From NCBI GenBank assembly GCA_017893485.1, contig CM030366.1, positions 183,609,681 to 183,673,680 of the forward strand: a stretch of 64,000 nucleotides of DNA, written 5' to 3'. Each line of letters starts with the position of its first letter. The stretch's first letter is position 1. The notes beneath the pieces are model-generated. The model searched no databases. It had not been told where the DNA came from and saw nothing but the letters and a program-made list of their open reading frames with translations. This document shows positions 1-11,890 of this stretch, piece after piece. The translations under genes were made by a program, and so were the position numbers. Source of the DNA: Hemerocallis citrina (taxonomy: Eukaryota > Streptophyta > Magnoliopsida > Asparagales > Asphodelaceae).

Positions 1-194
1 GTAAATAATCATGTAGTAAATAAATTTAAACTTTGAGAGCATTATGATAATTAACAACAGTTGAGTAATTGAATAGTAAATATAACTTTCACTTAAAACT
101 AATTAAATAGTTGAGATTAGATAGTTGGATGGTTGTTTACAAATAATAGATTGTCTACAAATGACTACCTCAACTCTCCCATTATAATATTAGA
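1..194 (-). mobile_element. Helitron, 5' end only (family B)
   Basis: Read on the minus strand, the block ending at 194 starts TCTAATATTATAATGGGAG and continues with AGTTGAGG. This matches the 5' end of the complete short Helitron at 24274-24657 and resembles the end near 18740. The base outside it is A on the minus strand, as expected for insertion between A and T. The 3' end with its hairpin and CTRR would lie before the window start. There is no coding potential. How much of 1-120 belongs to the element is uncertain. Confidence 0.45.
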
Positions 195-719
195 TTGTAG
201 ATTAGAGATACTGCTATAGCACTTGCAATTTTAATTCAATGACCATTGATTTTTGGCAACATTAAACGTAGGAAATTAACCGTGTCGGGTCAATAAATTA
301 ATAGACTTTATTAGATGTAATCAATATATTTTCAAACATGTGATTGTGGCTAAATTAAAAAATTAATAAAATTAAATGTGAAAAATGAAAGGAGATAGAG
401 TTTAGAGAAAGCAAGCACATCGAGCATGCGAGATACACCGATTTATAGTGGTTTGGTCCCCTGAAGTGATTCACTTTCCCTTTCAGAAGCAATTTAACGT
501 TACAAAAGTTCCATTGTTCCAAAATTCATTGCAATGGTTATTACAACTATAGGGGATTTCTTACTGAACTCTGAAACATGCTTTCGGAACGAGAATGTGT
601 AAAACATGACCTTAATTATCTGGATGAAGAAAGCAACAAAACAGCTTAATAGTTATATCCCTTTTGTTCTCAGTAAGTGGCATACATAATGGCATAATCA
701 ACGATTTTCGACTGCAGAG
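195..719. other. AT-rich sequence, nothing assigned
   Basis: No credible reading frame, RNA gene or terminal repeat was seen here. The stretch around 395-560 (direct GATTTATAGTGG, CCCCTGAAGTG) has the look of an old LTR or leader fragment, but no partner copy is present in the window to prove it. Confidence 0.3.
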
Positions 720-1320
720 GCGGAACTAGATCGAGCGGCTGCAACCTCACCAGTCACTAGATGAATGTCGGGAATTCCGCCCTCGTGACGGGGGCCTCCT
801 GCTCCTGCTGAGCGCGAGGCGCAGGACGGCCTGCTAGGGAGCGACTCCGTCTTGGACGACATTGGGGCGACTCTCTCTGCCTCCAGGGAGAGTTGGACCC
901 CCCTCAGTTGGATTGGCGTGGTGACCGATCCTTCGGGTGCTCGCGGTGAGGGTTCGCCTCGTGGGTCTGCCTTTCATCCAGATGGGTACGAAGACCGAGT
1001 TCATGCTCGGTCTGCCGATTATTAATCACGTCCCGCAGATCCTTCGGAATGGGAGGACTATGGGAAGCCATAGAGTCTGTGTCGGCGTTGTGGATGGAAA
1101 CCCGAACCTGATGCACATATTGCTTGTGGCGGCTTCGTCGAGATGGCTCCCCCACTGTGGCTTGGGGTCCTAAAGGCTGCGGAATAGACTGCAGAGCCTG
1201 CTGTTCGAGCTGCAGGGTTGGTTGGTTGGGTGGAGGGAGGTCGCCCTACGGTGGAGGGGGAGGAGGATGAGAAAAGGCTGTCCTACGGTTGGAGTTTGCA
1301 GGCTTCCTCTTGGGAGGCAT
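720..1320 (-). pseudogene. Tat-type Ty3/gypsy gag, N-terminal fragment
   Basis: The start codon at 1320-1318 opens a proline-rich frame beginning MPPKRKP, like the gag of the larger element downstream (MPPRKLR at 37923). A stop follows after about 24 codons. Another frame then carries SIHNADTDSMASHSP, the counterpart of SVHNPSTDSMASHNP in the second element, and RRSRHKQYVHQVR. Gag forms the virus-like particle of the retrotransposon. Only the N-terminal tail survives; capsid and everything after it are gone below about 860. It lies next to its own primer site (1376-1394) and LTR. Broken and not functional. Confidence 0.7.
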
Positions 1321-1394
1321 GGTTAGGAGTAACTTTGGCTGAAGGATGAAGGTGGGGTTGCTTGTCGAGTATTTTTCCATAGACGGTGCCAATC

Positions 1395-1890
1395 TGTTAC
1401 CGTTGAATCTGGTGTGGGGGCAATAGATGGAATTTGTAAGTTCGTAGGAAATCGAACTGGCTGACTCCTACTTCTTCCTTGTCGACAAATTAACTCCTTA
1501 GAACTCCCGGGAACCTGCACAAACGTTTGAAACACCGGGATGGATCTCGGCGACGAACCATCCGACGCTCTTGTCAATACACAGAAAAGGTAAAGGGAAA
1601 GAGGTCAAGTGCACAAAGAGTGATCACCTGTGGTAGTTAGAGGTAGGGGGGGTATTTATAGCCGCCATAGGATTTGTTTCGGGATAAGAACGAATCCCTA
1701 CTTCCCAGAGTGACTGGATTGAAGTGGTTTTAACCACCTCCAACGGATAAGGACGAACCAGGATCTCCTCTTATCCTGTTTGAACTGGTCCTTAATTGGT
1801 TTGGACCTGTTCTCAGCTGAACAGATCCGTTCAAGGGTTGGCGGGTCCAAGAGGAGAGACCCGGTTCCCAATTTGGACCCGTTGTAGGCG
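1395..1890 (-). mobile_element. Tat-type LTR, truncated, with primer site
   Basis: The forward sequence from TGTTACCGTTGAATCTGG at 1395 parallels the LTR at 37996-38557, including the order of shared blocks and a TATA-like CTATAAATACC (minus strand, 1651-1661). Immediately below it, 1376-1394 reads on the minus strand GATTGGCACCGTCTATGG, the primer-binding site seen beside the other LTR. So this is a 5' LTR of a minus-strand element. Similarity fades near 1890, about 70 bp before the full LTR length, where a different element begins. Confidence 0.7.
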
Positions 1891-2466
1891 AAACGTCGGC
1901 CACCGTAATGATGAATAAGCTGAGCCTTTCAGACTAGATAAGTGACAAGTCGTCACTGAATGGGCGGAGTGGCAAGTCATTATCAGAATGTTGTTCCAGA
2001 CTAGAGAAGTGACAAGTCGTCACTGAATGGACGGAGTGGCAAGTGAGTAGGCAAGTCGTTTCCAGTATGTTGTTCAGATTAGGCATCACCGAATGAGGTA
2101 GAAAAGTCGTTGTTGGAGTGGTGTTCAAGTTAGACGTCGCTTGAAGGTGCATGGACAAGTTGTAACTATGGTTGGTGCTCGATGAGTCAGTATCTCATTG
2201 TTCAATAGGAATTTGCATGTGTCACATCGGATAAGAAGGAAAACAGATTACAGGTGGCAGCGTCTATAAGTTTAGCTATGGAAGGGACTAGTTAATGTTG
2301 TACGCTTAACCGTGTAATTGTTTTCTGTGGTTCTGTTCTAGGAACAGATAGATGTTATATATTTGTAATACTTGTTTCGTTAATAATTTATTAATGAAGC
2401 AGTGACGCGGTCACCTTTTTATCAAAAAAACAAAAACAAAAACAAAAAACAAAAAACAAAAAACAA
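1891..2466 (+). mobile_element. Probable 3' tail of an L1-type LINE
   Basis: The sequence ends in TAATAATTTATTAATGAAG, then GCGGTCACCTTTTTATC and an A-rich tail of repeated AAAAAC (about 2424-2465). This is the usual look of a plant L1 3' untranslated end. Upstream lies a 76-bp spaced duplication (AAGTGACAAGTCGTCACTGA at about 1939 and 2015). No reverse transcriptase frame is left, so the copy would be 5'-truncated. It interrupts the LTR before it. An unrelated 3' UTR with a poly(A) tail is the alternative. Confidence 0.45.
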
Positions 2467-3358
2467 TCAACTATAAATCTTAACTATATAATTGAAATTC
2501 TAGTATGTATCAACAATTCACTTACACTACACCTCAACCACACAATAAAAAAGTACTGACCTATATTTATTTCCACGTGCATCATATGTGCTAAATAACT
2601 TATTGTATTTTAGAGTTCAAGTTATAATTATCATATTTACATCACCCAGGAAAATCTCAACAACACATTTAGAATGTATAACATCTCACACACCAAGTAA
2701 CTTTTTACTAAAAGTGTGGCAAGTTACTGTTAGAAATGTACGGTAAAACTATTTAAAAGGATGCTAACACAATCTAAGCATATTTTGTTAGCGACAATGC
2801 CGACAGAGAGAAGAGGACCACTGGTGGAAAGAATATAGTACTTGAGTACTGACCCACTGACCCCTCCGGGGATTCCAGCTTGCTTGCGGTCCTGAGTCGC
2901 TTGATAACAAGAAGCACCAAACTTTATTTCATAGCTATATTAGTTCGCCGTGGGGGAAGTTCATACGAGGCTCTCTTTTCTCATCGTAATCACAAGATGC
3001 TTACTCATGTCAAGCATATCTGGTAAAAGACAACAAGAGGCTGATTACAAAGAACAAATTATATCTATATGTAAGAACTAAATAATGTTCTCCACTATAA
3101 AATAAGACAAGGTTCGATGCTACGCTGGCTCGCTTGTTAACATATGCAAGTACTCAATCCAAATTTCTTAATGTCATTCCGAAACTGATTACACAATCTC
3201 CTAGCTATTTCTCTCTACTATCTTGTGATGTTAAAGATTCCAGAACTAAGCTGTCAATTCAAATGCAAATTAGAGCGCATTGTGCATTCAGTTACCAACA
3301 TGGCTTGATAAGTTGGTTCTATCATAGGCTGCACTCATCTAGCGAAAAGAAACTCTAA
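2467..3358. other. 3' flank of the 3359-11517 gene; nothing else assigned
   Basis: AT-rich, without recognisable coding sequence. Because the neighbouring gene ends at 3359 on the minus strand, its 3' UTR must lie in the upper part of this stretch. No polyadenylation site could be fixed. The block 2800-2960 is more GC-rich than its surroundings but matched nothing I know. Confidence 0.3.
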
Positions 3359-6300
3359 TCATCTTGAAATAAGTGCCCAAGCTCGACGCATGATATTGTC
3401 ATTAATATATGGCCGTAGGTCCCACATGAGGCAGTAGCTTTCTAATTGTTCTGAAGATGCAAGATCAATGGAGTTGATTATATTTTCCTGCAATGTAAGA
3501 TGAATGATATTGGATACAGGAAAAGGAGTGTCCTCGTCAATTGTCTATACATGCGAAAATTGCATTTCATTGTGATAATAAACCATTTATTACCTGCATA
3601 GTATAGTGAAAGCTGAACATGTTATATATGGCTGACATCAAAACTGCAAGAGATATGGATTTGTCTTGAAGATGCAATGATTCTTCTGTGTCCTCCTGCA
3701 AGAGTAATAGAAGAAACAAAAAAGAGTTCAATGCGAATCAACAAATTTTAGTAAAGGATTATGATCTTAACCAGGGATGAAAAAGTTATTTTTATAAATT
3801 GTTTAATGAGAATCACAGTGAAGATCCTAAGATGGATTATGGAATAGTTCAAAACAAAAATTATAAATATTGTCCGATAATTAGGCATAGTCAGGTAAAA
3901 TTTGCTTTGACAAAAAATGAGAAGTGGTATAAAGACCAATTACCATAAGCTTGTAGCAAAAGTCAATCTCAAGTTCTTATCTAACTGTAACTAGAGATAT
4001 TCAAGATAAGGACTCGTGATGCAAGTGGTTCGTAGATGATATATTTTTCGTTGATGAGACTAGAGAAGGCACAAATTCAAAATTGGAGAGATGGAGAGAA
4101 GCATTAGAATCTAAGAGATTTAAAATTAATAGAACTAAAACAACTTCTATGTATTGTAAGTTTAGCAAAACTAGGAGAGATGACGAGAGTGTAATTTGCA
4201 CTTGTGACCAAGAATTACCTAACAGTAACCCTTCATTCATCTGGATGGGGAAATCGAGGAGGATGATATGCATAAAGTTCATGCAAGTTAGGCTAAGATA
4301 AGAGAGAAATTCACGGAAGGATACCTTTAAAGTTGTATTACATAGCAACTCTAGGACCAATCATGTTTTATGGATAAAAAAGTTGGGTAGTTTACAAACA
4401 ACATGTGCTAAAAATGAGTGTAGATGAAATACGGATGCTAGGTGGATGAGCGCAAAAACACTAAAAGACCAAACATGAGTGTAGCCGAAATAATATTCGG
4501 TCACTCGATGATGAACTTGTATGTATCCTCATATCTTATCCTTTAAAATCTTAAAATGACCTTACTTTGATGAAATATGATCATATTATATAAATGCAGC
4601 ATTGATTCTTTAACCTTTCACATGCATTAATTTGTCCTATGGTACGATATGTGATAATGTATGTACTAAGAAAATGGTTTACCATACGTATCTGATTTGA
4701 AAACTACGGTAACATAAGAAATTAACATGCCAGATTGTGCAGGTTTTAGTAAAAAATCGAAACTGGAGCAAATACAACTGAATAATAAGAGCAAAATAAT
4801 TTTCTTTTATAGTAAGAAATGGATGTATTTGGATGACCATACCTCATCAAGATAAAGCCTTTCATTTATTATAGTATCCCCAGTTGACTTGTCCATGAAT
4901 ATTGGAGAATTATGATTTCCTGTGCTTGCAATACCAATTGCATCCTCCTTAAGGGATTTAAGCTCGTCAAGCATAACTTTGACTGAAACACCACAGAAAC
5001 AAGAAACCTTATATTGAAGTATTTATCTAATATATACAACTGTAACAGTCATTTACTTTTCACTCTATCATGTCTTTTTCATCTATGCACATGCAGCTTA
5101 AAGAACCAAAATATTCTATATATAAAGTTTAAACCCATAACTAACGACCTGAAATTTTGGTCAGCGGGTTATTTGTCTTGGCTTTAACACTGCTGGACTA
5201 GGTTCAAAGTGAGGCAGTTTCTCCTATTTATCATTCTCTTTCTGCTAAAATAATATTCATATTGCATTTATTTAGTTGTTTTCTAACTCCCCCCCCTCCC
5301 AAGTGAATCAATAAAAAGTTTTGATATTCTGATTTTCTTTTTGACAAAAAAGTTTATTACTACCTTGACTGTCATAAAGAGTCATTTCATTTAATAAATG
5401 AAATAAGTCTCCTTCAAGATATTATTGGGAATCTTTCACACACAAAATAAAGAAATTGTGCAAAGAAAATAAACTTTGAAAGGATCGGTCATCATTTTGA
5501 ATATGATAGATGGATGGATGGATGGATGGATGGATATGATAGATTGCTACCTACATGTCAAATAACGGCCAATTTTAGCTATGATAGTACCAGATGAACA
5601 TCATTTTTTCTCTTTCTCATTAGAGCCATTGAGGGCAGAGAAGGTAATGTGAAATGTAAGAGAGGGAATAAAAAAGTTTTAGTAAAGGATGATGATATTA
5701 ATGAGATCGAGATGGCGTAGTTGTTTTTATAAGTAGCTTAATGAGAGTCATGTCAACGATCGTAAGAAAGATACAAATGACTTGACGAAATAAAAGATTC
5801 TTTGAAGAAAATGAAACAAGTGTCTAGTAGTTCTATTGATGTTATTAAGGATATGTATGGTAATGTAGTAACTAGTGTTCGAACAAGCTGAAAGGTGACA
5901 GTTCAATAACTATTGGGTATTTGTTCTTAGACAACCTGAAGTTGCACGCTCCGCTCGCTTCAACGTTTTTCTTTAACTTTTCGCCATATATAAAGATGTA
6001 TCATCATTGTTCAAGTCCTTTCTCATTAGAAAAGGATCAGTTGAAGAACAAATATCCACAAAGATTTGAAGAAATTTTACTACTAGCTGTTGACCTACCT
6101 ACAACACTCCGACTTGGCAAAAATCAGGAGAACTGTTACAATAAGAAAGGGGATTTCTGGTAGGCAATTAGAGAAACCGATATTAGGTTCATACAGCTTA
6201 AGCCTCTGAAACTAATTGAGTATAAATGGAAGTGAGTATCAAATTGTGGAATCAGGATTATCGCCTGTATCGGCTTATATCAGCCAGTATTCATTGATAT

Positions 6301-9300
6301 GGACAATGTATTCAAGTACTCCTCGATACCTAATCCATATTGCAATCAAAATGTTATGATCAGGTCCTCCATGTCAAATACCAACCTTAGCTGATTGATA
6401 CTTTAACCTATGGTACTTAGCTAATGCAGTATAAGATATATGCAAAGCTACTTCTAGCTAAACCTCACGTCATCTTTTGGTCAACAATTGTATTTAAAAA
6501 TTTGTGAACTACAAAACTAATTTTTATGTTTAACAATAAAAAACTCTCTTAAAGTATGCTAATACTTCAACAGAATCTTCAATGTTAAACATCAATTATT
6601 CGATCAATCCTCAAAAATCGTTAAGTTAAGAATGCACAAAGCACATGGGACTTCACAATATAAGGATAGAAATTACTATACAATAAGAGTTCAAGTTACC
6701 TTTTCGTATATGGTCCTGAAGCCCTTGAGTGCACGAATTTACTGCATAAGCATATGATCATCACAGGATAAGGGATAATAATTAGGTAAAGCCTCCAGGT
6801 CAGACCGAAAGAATTATAAGTTCAGAAACAAAAAAAAATTATAAGTACAGAATTAAAGTACTGAACAAATATATACCATAGTTATATACATCATTTAGAA
6901 GTGGTGTTTATCAATAATAAAAAACTTGTGCATAAGAATTATTGATTTTCATAGTATGCGAGAGAAAAATATTATATTAATCTTACTGAGATACATAATG
7001 CGAAACAAAGAGGCTTTATATAGGCTTACAAAACTTGACTAAAGAAATCTTTCTAACCTAATATAATCAAATGTGGATATAAATATAAATCATCGAAGAT
7101 AGAATATAATTAATCTCACATATAGAATATAAATCCATCCACATATAAAATATAGATCAACTAATATGACAACCCCTATTTATTATATGAAAGATATGGT
7201 AAATATTCCCCCCCCCCCCCAAGTTGGAGCATAGATGAAGTTCGAGCCAAACATGAACTGAAGAGAAGTGAAGAACTGTGACAGAGCCGAGATCTACAAC
7301 AAGTAAAAAATATATTTAGGGAGTTCAACTATATAAGTCAACACCCTAACAAACTTCATACAAGAATTGAGCGTAGATGGTTGTAACCGTATAGCGTAGA
7401 GGAAACCTAGCGCGTTGCAAATGAAACCAAAGGAAATCTGGCGCATTATGGGTGAAACTGAATAGAGGAGAGAAATTTTAGCATGTTGCGGATGAAACCG
7501 GATAGTGCATATGAAATATGAATTTAGATTAGATTGGATCTGGAAATCCGCATCCCGCATCTGGAAGAGGTCTAGACCTAAGAGTTTGCATATGGAGGTG
7601 TGGCGACCGAAGAAGAAGAGAGATTTCTTCTTCTTCTTTTTTTAAAGAGAAAAGAATAAAAAAGGAGATGACTCTTCTTGTAACTCAAGAAATAGAATGC
7701 TCAAGAAGGATCAAAGCGCTCAAATACTATGTTGATTTTCACAGTATGAGAGAGAAAAATACTTTATTGATCTTCTTGGTATACATAATGAGAAACAAAA
7801 AGGCATATATATAGGCTTACAAAACTTGGGCATAAAGAAAACCTTCTAACCCAATATAATTAAATATGAATATAAACATAAATCAGCCACATAATGAATA
7901 TAAATAATCCCACATACAGTATAAATCAACCCACATATAGAATATCTATATAATAAAACACAAAGAAAGCTATCAAGTGGCTCTCCTTCAATCCCTTCAA
8001 AAATCAAAGGCCCAGATCTAACCTTACAAAACATATTTTCCCTCCAAAAGTTCCCCCCAAAACTCAAATTCAAATCCCCCCCAAAACAACTCCTATATTC
8101 TTTCTATTTCTCTCTCTCTCTCTCTCTCCATCTCTCTTCTATTCAAAAAATTGAAAAAATAAAATTTCAAAAAATTTCAAAAAATTTAAAAACTAAAAAA
8201 AATTAAAATTTAAAAACTTTAAAAATAATTTCAAAAAAAAAATCATATAATATGTTTTTTGCTTTATATTTCCTACTTCAATTAATTTCTTGGACCTTCA
8301 AAACTATTTTATTTGATCAAACAAGATGCACCGTTTCGAAAACATGCCGTAGGCACGTGTCAACGGGCAAAAACTAGTAGATCAATAATATGACAACCCT
8401 TATATATTAATTTATTACTAAATATGAAGTATATGGTAAATATTCCAACATGTATCCTAGTGTACCCATATGGTTGAGCTAGGTTGGAAACCTCTCAAGA
8501 TATATCTATAACATCTGTATTGATACGTACTTCAACTTATGTTCAGTAAGAGTAAACATTCACTTCACTCCAACTGGTGACATTTTATAGAATACTTTAT
8601 TTTTCAAGATTGTTTATAGAGGTTACTAGGATATCATCAAGTGTAAACATAAACGAAAATTGTTAGAATAGTTAATAGCATTCAACATTGCCATATAGTC
8701 ATCTATTGTTTTCTACTTAACTATAATTTTGCATCCAAATGTATCATCATCGTTTTCCTTGTAGTTTTTTGCTAGTTTCAAATTTATTTCTGGAGCATTT
8801 TAAAAAAATTTCATTGCTACATGTATTCAATATTCTCTTCTTTTATGTAACCCTTTGAAAAAGAACAAAAAAACTTGATGTACAAAATAATTAGATTGCA
8901 GGAAGATATCAGTAAGTTTTGCTCATAATATAGCAAGTATGTTCAATCATGCACAAAGGAGAAGTTGCAATTATGATAACTCAACCAGTCAATCCTTAAA
9001 ACTTCTTGCAAAATAAACTTACACTTGATTAAATTTTGTACGTCATGGTGACGATGTCTGGATCCAGCTTCAACATACGCCTTCATTCTATTGGTTAGAT
9101 TATCTTCTATTATGCGATCAACCAAATCAGATGTCTTATAAAGCTGAGGCCTTCTAAATGTATCTGCACACAAAGCAATAGTCATATTATATGCCTTGTA
9201 ATATAAAAAACTGAAAATATTTTCACACTTATCTTTCATAAGGAACTCTTAACCAAACTCATAAAATTGATAATGACATAACGGAAGAAAGAATTGATTT

Positions 9301-11343
9301 AGTGACACTAGGGAAAGTTATGAACAACAAAGGGCCGCACCACAAAACCTTGAATACCAAATTACATGTAATTGGCATGTTTATTCAATTATACCAACAC
9401 ATTCTCTTAAAGGATGCAACAGCTAAATTGTTCTCGCCAAATTGTAAAGTAAGAGGGTCACATTACGGTCAATTTTCTCTCTAGGCTTTACCCTGCATAA
9501 TTTTCTCTCTAGGTTTCCCCCAAGTGAATTTGATGAGATCGCCAACATTATTGGTCTCTTAGAAATATGATATAATAGATTTGTTACTTTCATATAATAA
9601 TTATGACTCTCGTAATGCCGGATAGATTATATGCTTATCTAGTTATTCCTCAGTCTCTTTTCTTTTTCTTCTATCTACATATTATTCTCAAACAGCTAAA
9701 ATGTGAAAGGTAAAGCCATACCTTGAGAGCTTTACCTTTGATAATAATCTCAACTGAAATGTTATATGCTTATTTAGATTATATCCTCTATTTTTTATTC
9801 TCAAAGTATGTTTATATTCTTAAGAATAATTTCAATTGAAATGTTATTCCCTGCCATACCCTGAGAGCTTTACCTCGTGAGGACAATCTTGAGAAAATAT
9901 AAGCAAACTGTTTGAAAATCAGAGATTTGAAGGTAGATTTTAATCAACCTATCTAATCGGTTGTACAAGGATGCTCCACGAGTTCTTTATATAGATGTGA
10001 TTATGCGAACCATTAAGTACTCAGAAGAGTTGTCTTGAGAAGGTTTGCGTTCATAATGGATATGTTAATAGTGATAGGTCCTCTTCTGGGTGTTTATAAT
10101 GCTTGGAGAAAATTTAGTGATCTGGAGAGAAAATCAATCAATTTTTACTTGTTCTGCTCAGGGGCTCATCATTTGCCTACTTTGAATGGGTTCCAAGAAT
10201 ATATTGCAAAAGGCTCCTTCCAACAATAAAAAGTATTTTGAAAAGCCAACTAAAATGACAATTAGGACTTATTGAACTCACATAAAAATGGGCCTACGTT
10301 GAACTCAAAGGTCATATTTGAAGTTGACTCGTGACTTGTCGTTTGCAAGACACATGTACTGGGAAGAAGACTTCTTAATTATTGGTTTCTAAAACAAAAT
10401 TCTGTGTTGGCGTATCATGTCCATTTCGATATGTCCATGTATGCACTTTTTGGATATGAGCTAATGTATAAAGAGTAACTGAATAAGTTATATATATATA
10501 TCATGTCAACACTGATTTGTAAGTTGCTTTCTTTCTTTCTTTCTTTAAAAAAAAAAAACAGTCATCTCTTCTAGCTACAACAAATGACTTCAACAAAAAA
10601 CAAAAAATTGTTTGCTTGCAGAAAACAACTCCAATAGCCAGCAAAAAATCTGACCAATTTTCATTAGTTGGCTACATATGTGACGTCAAACTTCTCCAAG
10701 CATTAGTTTAACTCATGCAAAAGGGAAATTATGCACAAGGGAGGGTCTTTCCTTAACTCTGGAAGTAAAGGTTATGGATAAATAGATGAATTGTTTTTAG
10801 TCATGGAGTTTATGCACAAGTCACCAGAGTGCAACCCTCAAAATTACACTGCACAGGGGAAGATGATAGAAAAAGAGGAATGACAATAAATCACATTCAT
10901 ATATGAGGCACATTATAAGCAAAATAGCAAATACAAAGCATTCTTTCAGTGACAAATAAGAGAAGGGGCATAAAACTCAGAGAATATTCCATCTTCTGGA
11001 TGGGAATCTTCTAATTTCTGTATAACTGCACAAAAGATAGAACTATTACACATTTCTTGTTTATAGTAGAGCTTGTATTCCTATCAAAGAAAAGAAATAG
11101 TAAAAAATTCTCATATATGGATTATTCATTATTCATGCAACTTGAATATAATTAGCGAAGCAAAAATTAAAAATGCATCATAGGATATAATATTCACCTA
11201 GCTCCTGACGATAACCAACAAGAAATTGATGTGCCATATCAACCAGCTCCTCAAACTTTGCAATCCTACACAACAAAATCATAATGCAAACAACATAATT
11301 TCTTCCATATAATTAATTGATGCTAAACTCCGGGAAAAAAATT

Positions 11344-11405
<62 letters not shown>

Positions 11406-11517
11406 TAATGATCTGTAAAAGCTCAAAAACAAACATCTACCTTAACATAAACTCTGTAAATATAGAAGATGCCTTGTCCTGCAAATCCATAAACGATTTC
11501 TCTTCCTTGGTATCCAT
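3359..11517 (-). CDS. Plant protein of unknown function, 232 aa, seven coding exons
   Basis: Seven exons on the minus strand join in frame with GT-AG borders: 11517-11441, 11265-11198, 9163-9023, 6741-6700, 4982-4843, 3695-3594 and 3487-3359. They total 699 nt, 232 codons plus TGA. The start MDTKEEKSFMDLQDKASSIF is the first ATG after the acceptor at 11526, and no upstream ATG is seen in the leader exon. The product is soluble and mainly helical, with no signal peptide or membrane segment. Notable blocks are RIAKFEELVDMAHQFL, YVEAGSRHRHHDVQNLIK, VKVMLDELKSLKEDAIG and the C-terminal ESYCLMWDLRPYIND. From memory these blocks resemble a plant-specific family of unknown function (DUF7795-like), a match I could not verify. 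The exons carry no stops or shifts, although the introns are filled with transposons and a hAT element splits the leader. Role unknown. Confidence 0.85.
3738..4490 (+). mobile_element. RTE-type LINE reverse transcriptase fragment
   Basis: It lies in the intron between exons 3695-3594 and 4982-4843, antisense to the gene. The plus strand encodes LINE reverse transcriptase pieces: around 3750-3800 a decayed version of the lead-in to the RT domain, then VDDIFFVDETREGTNSKLER (about 4033-4092; the YADD box has become VDD) and SMYCKFSKTRRDDESV. After a shift come PLKLYYIATLGPIMFYG and KQHVLKMSVDEIRML. RTE-clade LINEs copy themselves by target-primed reverse transcription. This copy lacks its endonuclease and has many stops and shifts. 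It is dead. Confidence 0.7.
5507..5540. repeat. (GATG)n microsatellite
   Basis: About seven units of GATG/GGAT between GATAGAT flanks, in an intron of the 232-residue protein gene. Confidence 0.85.
5640..5990 (+). mobile_element. RTE-type LINE fragment, second copy
   Basis: This is a second piece of the same LINE family, again antisense in an intron. VLVKDDDINE at about 5655-5690 matches the block near 3748 of the first copy. Farther on come LKKMKQVSSSSIDVIKDMYG and VVTSVRTS, the RTE segment just before the RT core. Stops separate the blocks. Both pieces could come from one decayed insertion or from two; their order overlaps, which favours two. Confidence 0.6.
6940..8450 (-). mobile_element. 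Non-autonomous copia-like LTR element
   Basis: Two LTR copies in the same orientation flank about 520 bp: LTR A 6940-7210 and LTR B 7730-8450. LTR B is 288 bp long once the 433-bp Helitron inside it is removed. On the minus strand an LTR starts TGTTGGAATATTTACC and ends GTGAAAATCAACA. Next to LTR B, the minus strand reads TAGTATTTGAGCGCTTTGATC, a decayed form of the initiator-Met tRNA primer site TGGTATCAGAGC. A G-run (C13 on the plus strand, 7208-7220) precedes LTR A where the polypurine tract belongs. The internal part has no gag or pol frame. Size and layout suggest a TRIM or small LARD. It sits in the intron between exons 9163-9023 and 6741-6700. No clear target duplication was seen. Confidence 0.75.
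7945..8377 (+). mobile_element. Helitron, complete non-autonomous copy (family A), 433 bp
   Basis: It starts TCTATATAATAAAACAC and ends in the hairpin GCCGTAGGC followed by ACGTGTCAACGGGC and AAAAACTAG. The flanks are A on the left and T on the right. The sister LTR at 6940-7210 carries the same flanks without the insert (AAAATATAGATCAA at about 7147), which proves the borders. A (CT)n tract lies at about 8106-8128. There is no coding sequence; transposition would need a Rep/helicase supplied elsewhere. Related copies on the minus strand lie in 21101-24262. Confidence 0.9.
8451..11197. other. Intronic sequence around exon 9163-9023, nothing assigned
   Basis: Apart from the exon at 9163-9023, this part of the gene is AT-rich intron. 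It has a diverged internal duplication (GAGAGCTTTACCT at about 9725 and 9865), a (TA)n stretch near 10490 and a (TTTC)n run near 10528. No element ends or coding frames could be supported. Confidence 0.4.
11346..11404. repeat. Poly(G) homopolymer, 59 bases
   Basis: An unbroken run of 59 G on the plus strand, poly(C) in the pre-mRNA of the minus-strand gene. It lies in the intron between exons 11517-11441 and 11265-11198, only 36 bases past the splice donor. Similar runs occur at 41809-41848 (40 G), 43000-43031 (32 G) and 62838-62859 (22 G). Confidence 0.9.
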
Positions 11518-11785
11518 TTGAAAACCTGAAAAGATGTTAAAGGAAAGAAAATTAGAGGTTAAACAAAACTTTCTGTAAACCTATATCCAAGCACTTGAAT
11601 GTTGCAACCTTGTATATGTGTTTTGAGTTAATCTTCTGAAATTGCAGCAAGGAATATAAATATTAGATGAACAAAACTCATTTAACGGACAAGCTAGAGG
11701 TTTTTGCCAACCATCCTTATTTGAGGAATTTAATCAAACACCTTGTAATCGTTGAGAAAACAAGAAGGTAGTGAAAAGGGCTAAC

Positions 11786-11890
11786 CTTGCTGCTGATGGA
11801 GGCGGTGCGACGGTGGCAGGCGGCGGCTGTACAAGTCGGAGGAGAAGGACTCGGGTTCCAGCAAGGAGGAGGCGGAGGCGGAGGCGGAGG
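11786..11890 (-). promoter_or_regulatory. Untranslated leader exon of the 232-aa protein gene
   Basis: On the minus strand a GC-rich stretch with CCTCCG repeats ends CAGCAGCAAG|GTTAG at 11786, a good splice donor. It pairs with the acceptor TTTTCAG at 11526, nine bases before the ATG. No ATG is present in the exon, so it is read as 5' UTR. It is cut on the upstream side at 11890 by a hAT element; the original sequence resumes at 15136. Confidence 0.6.
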
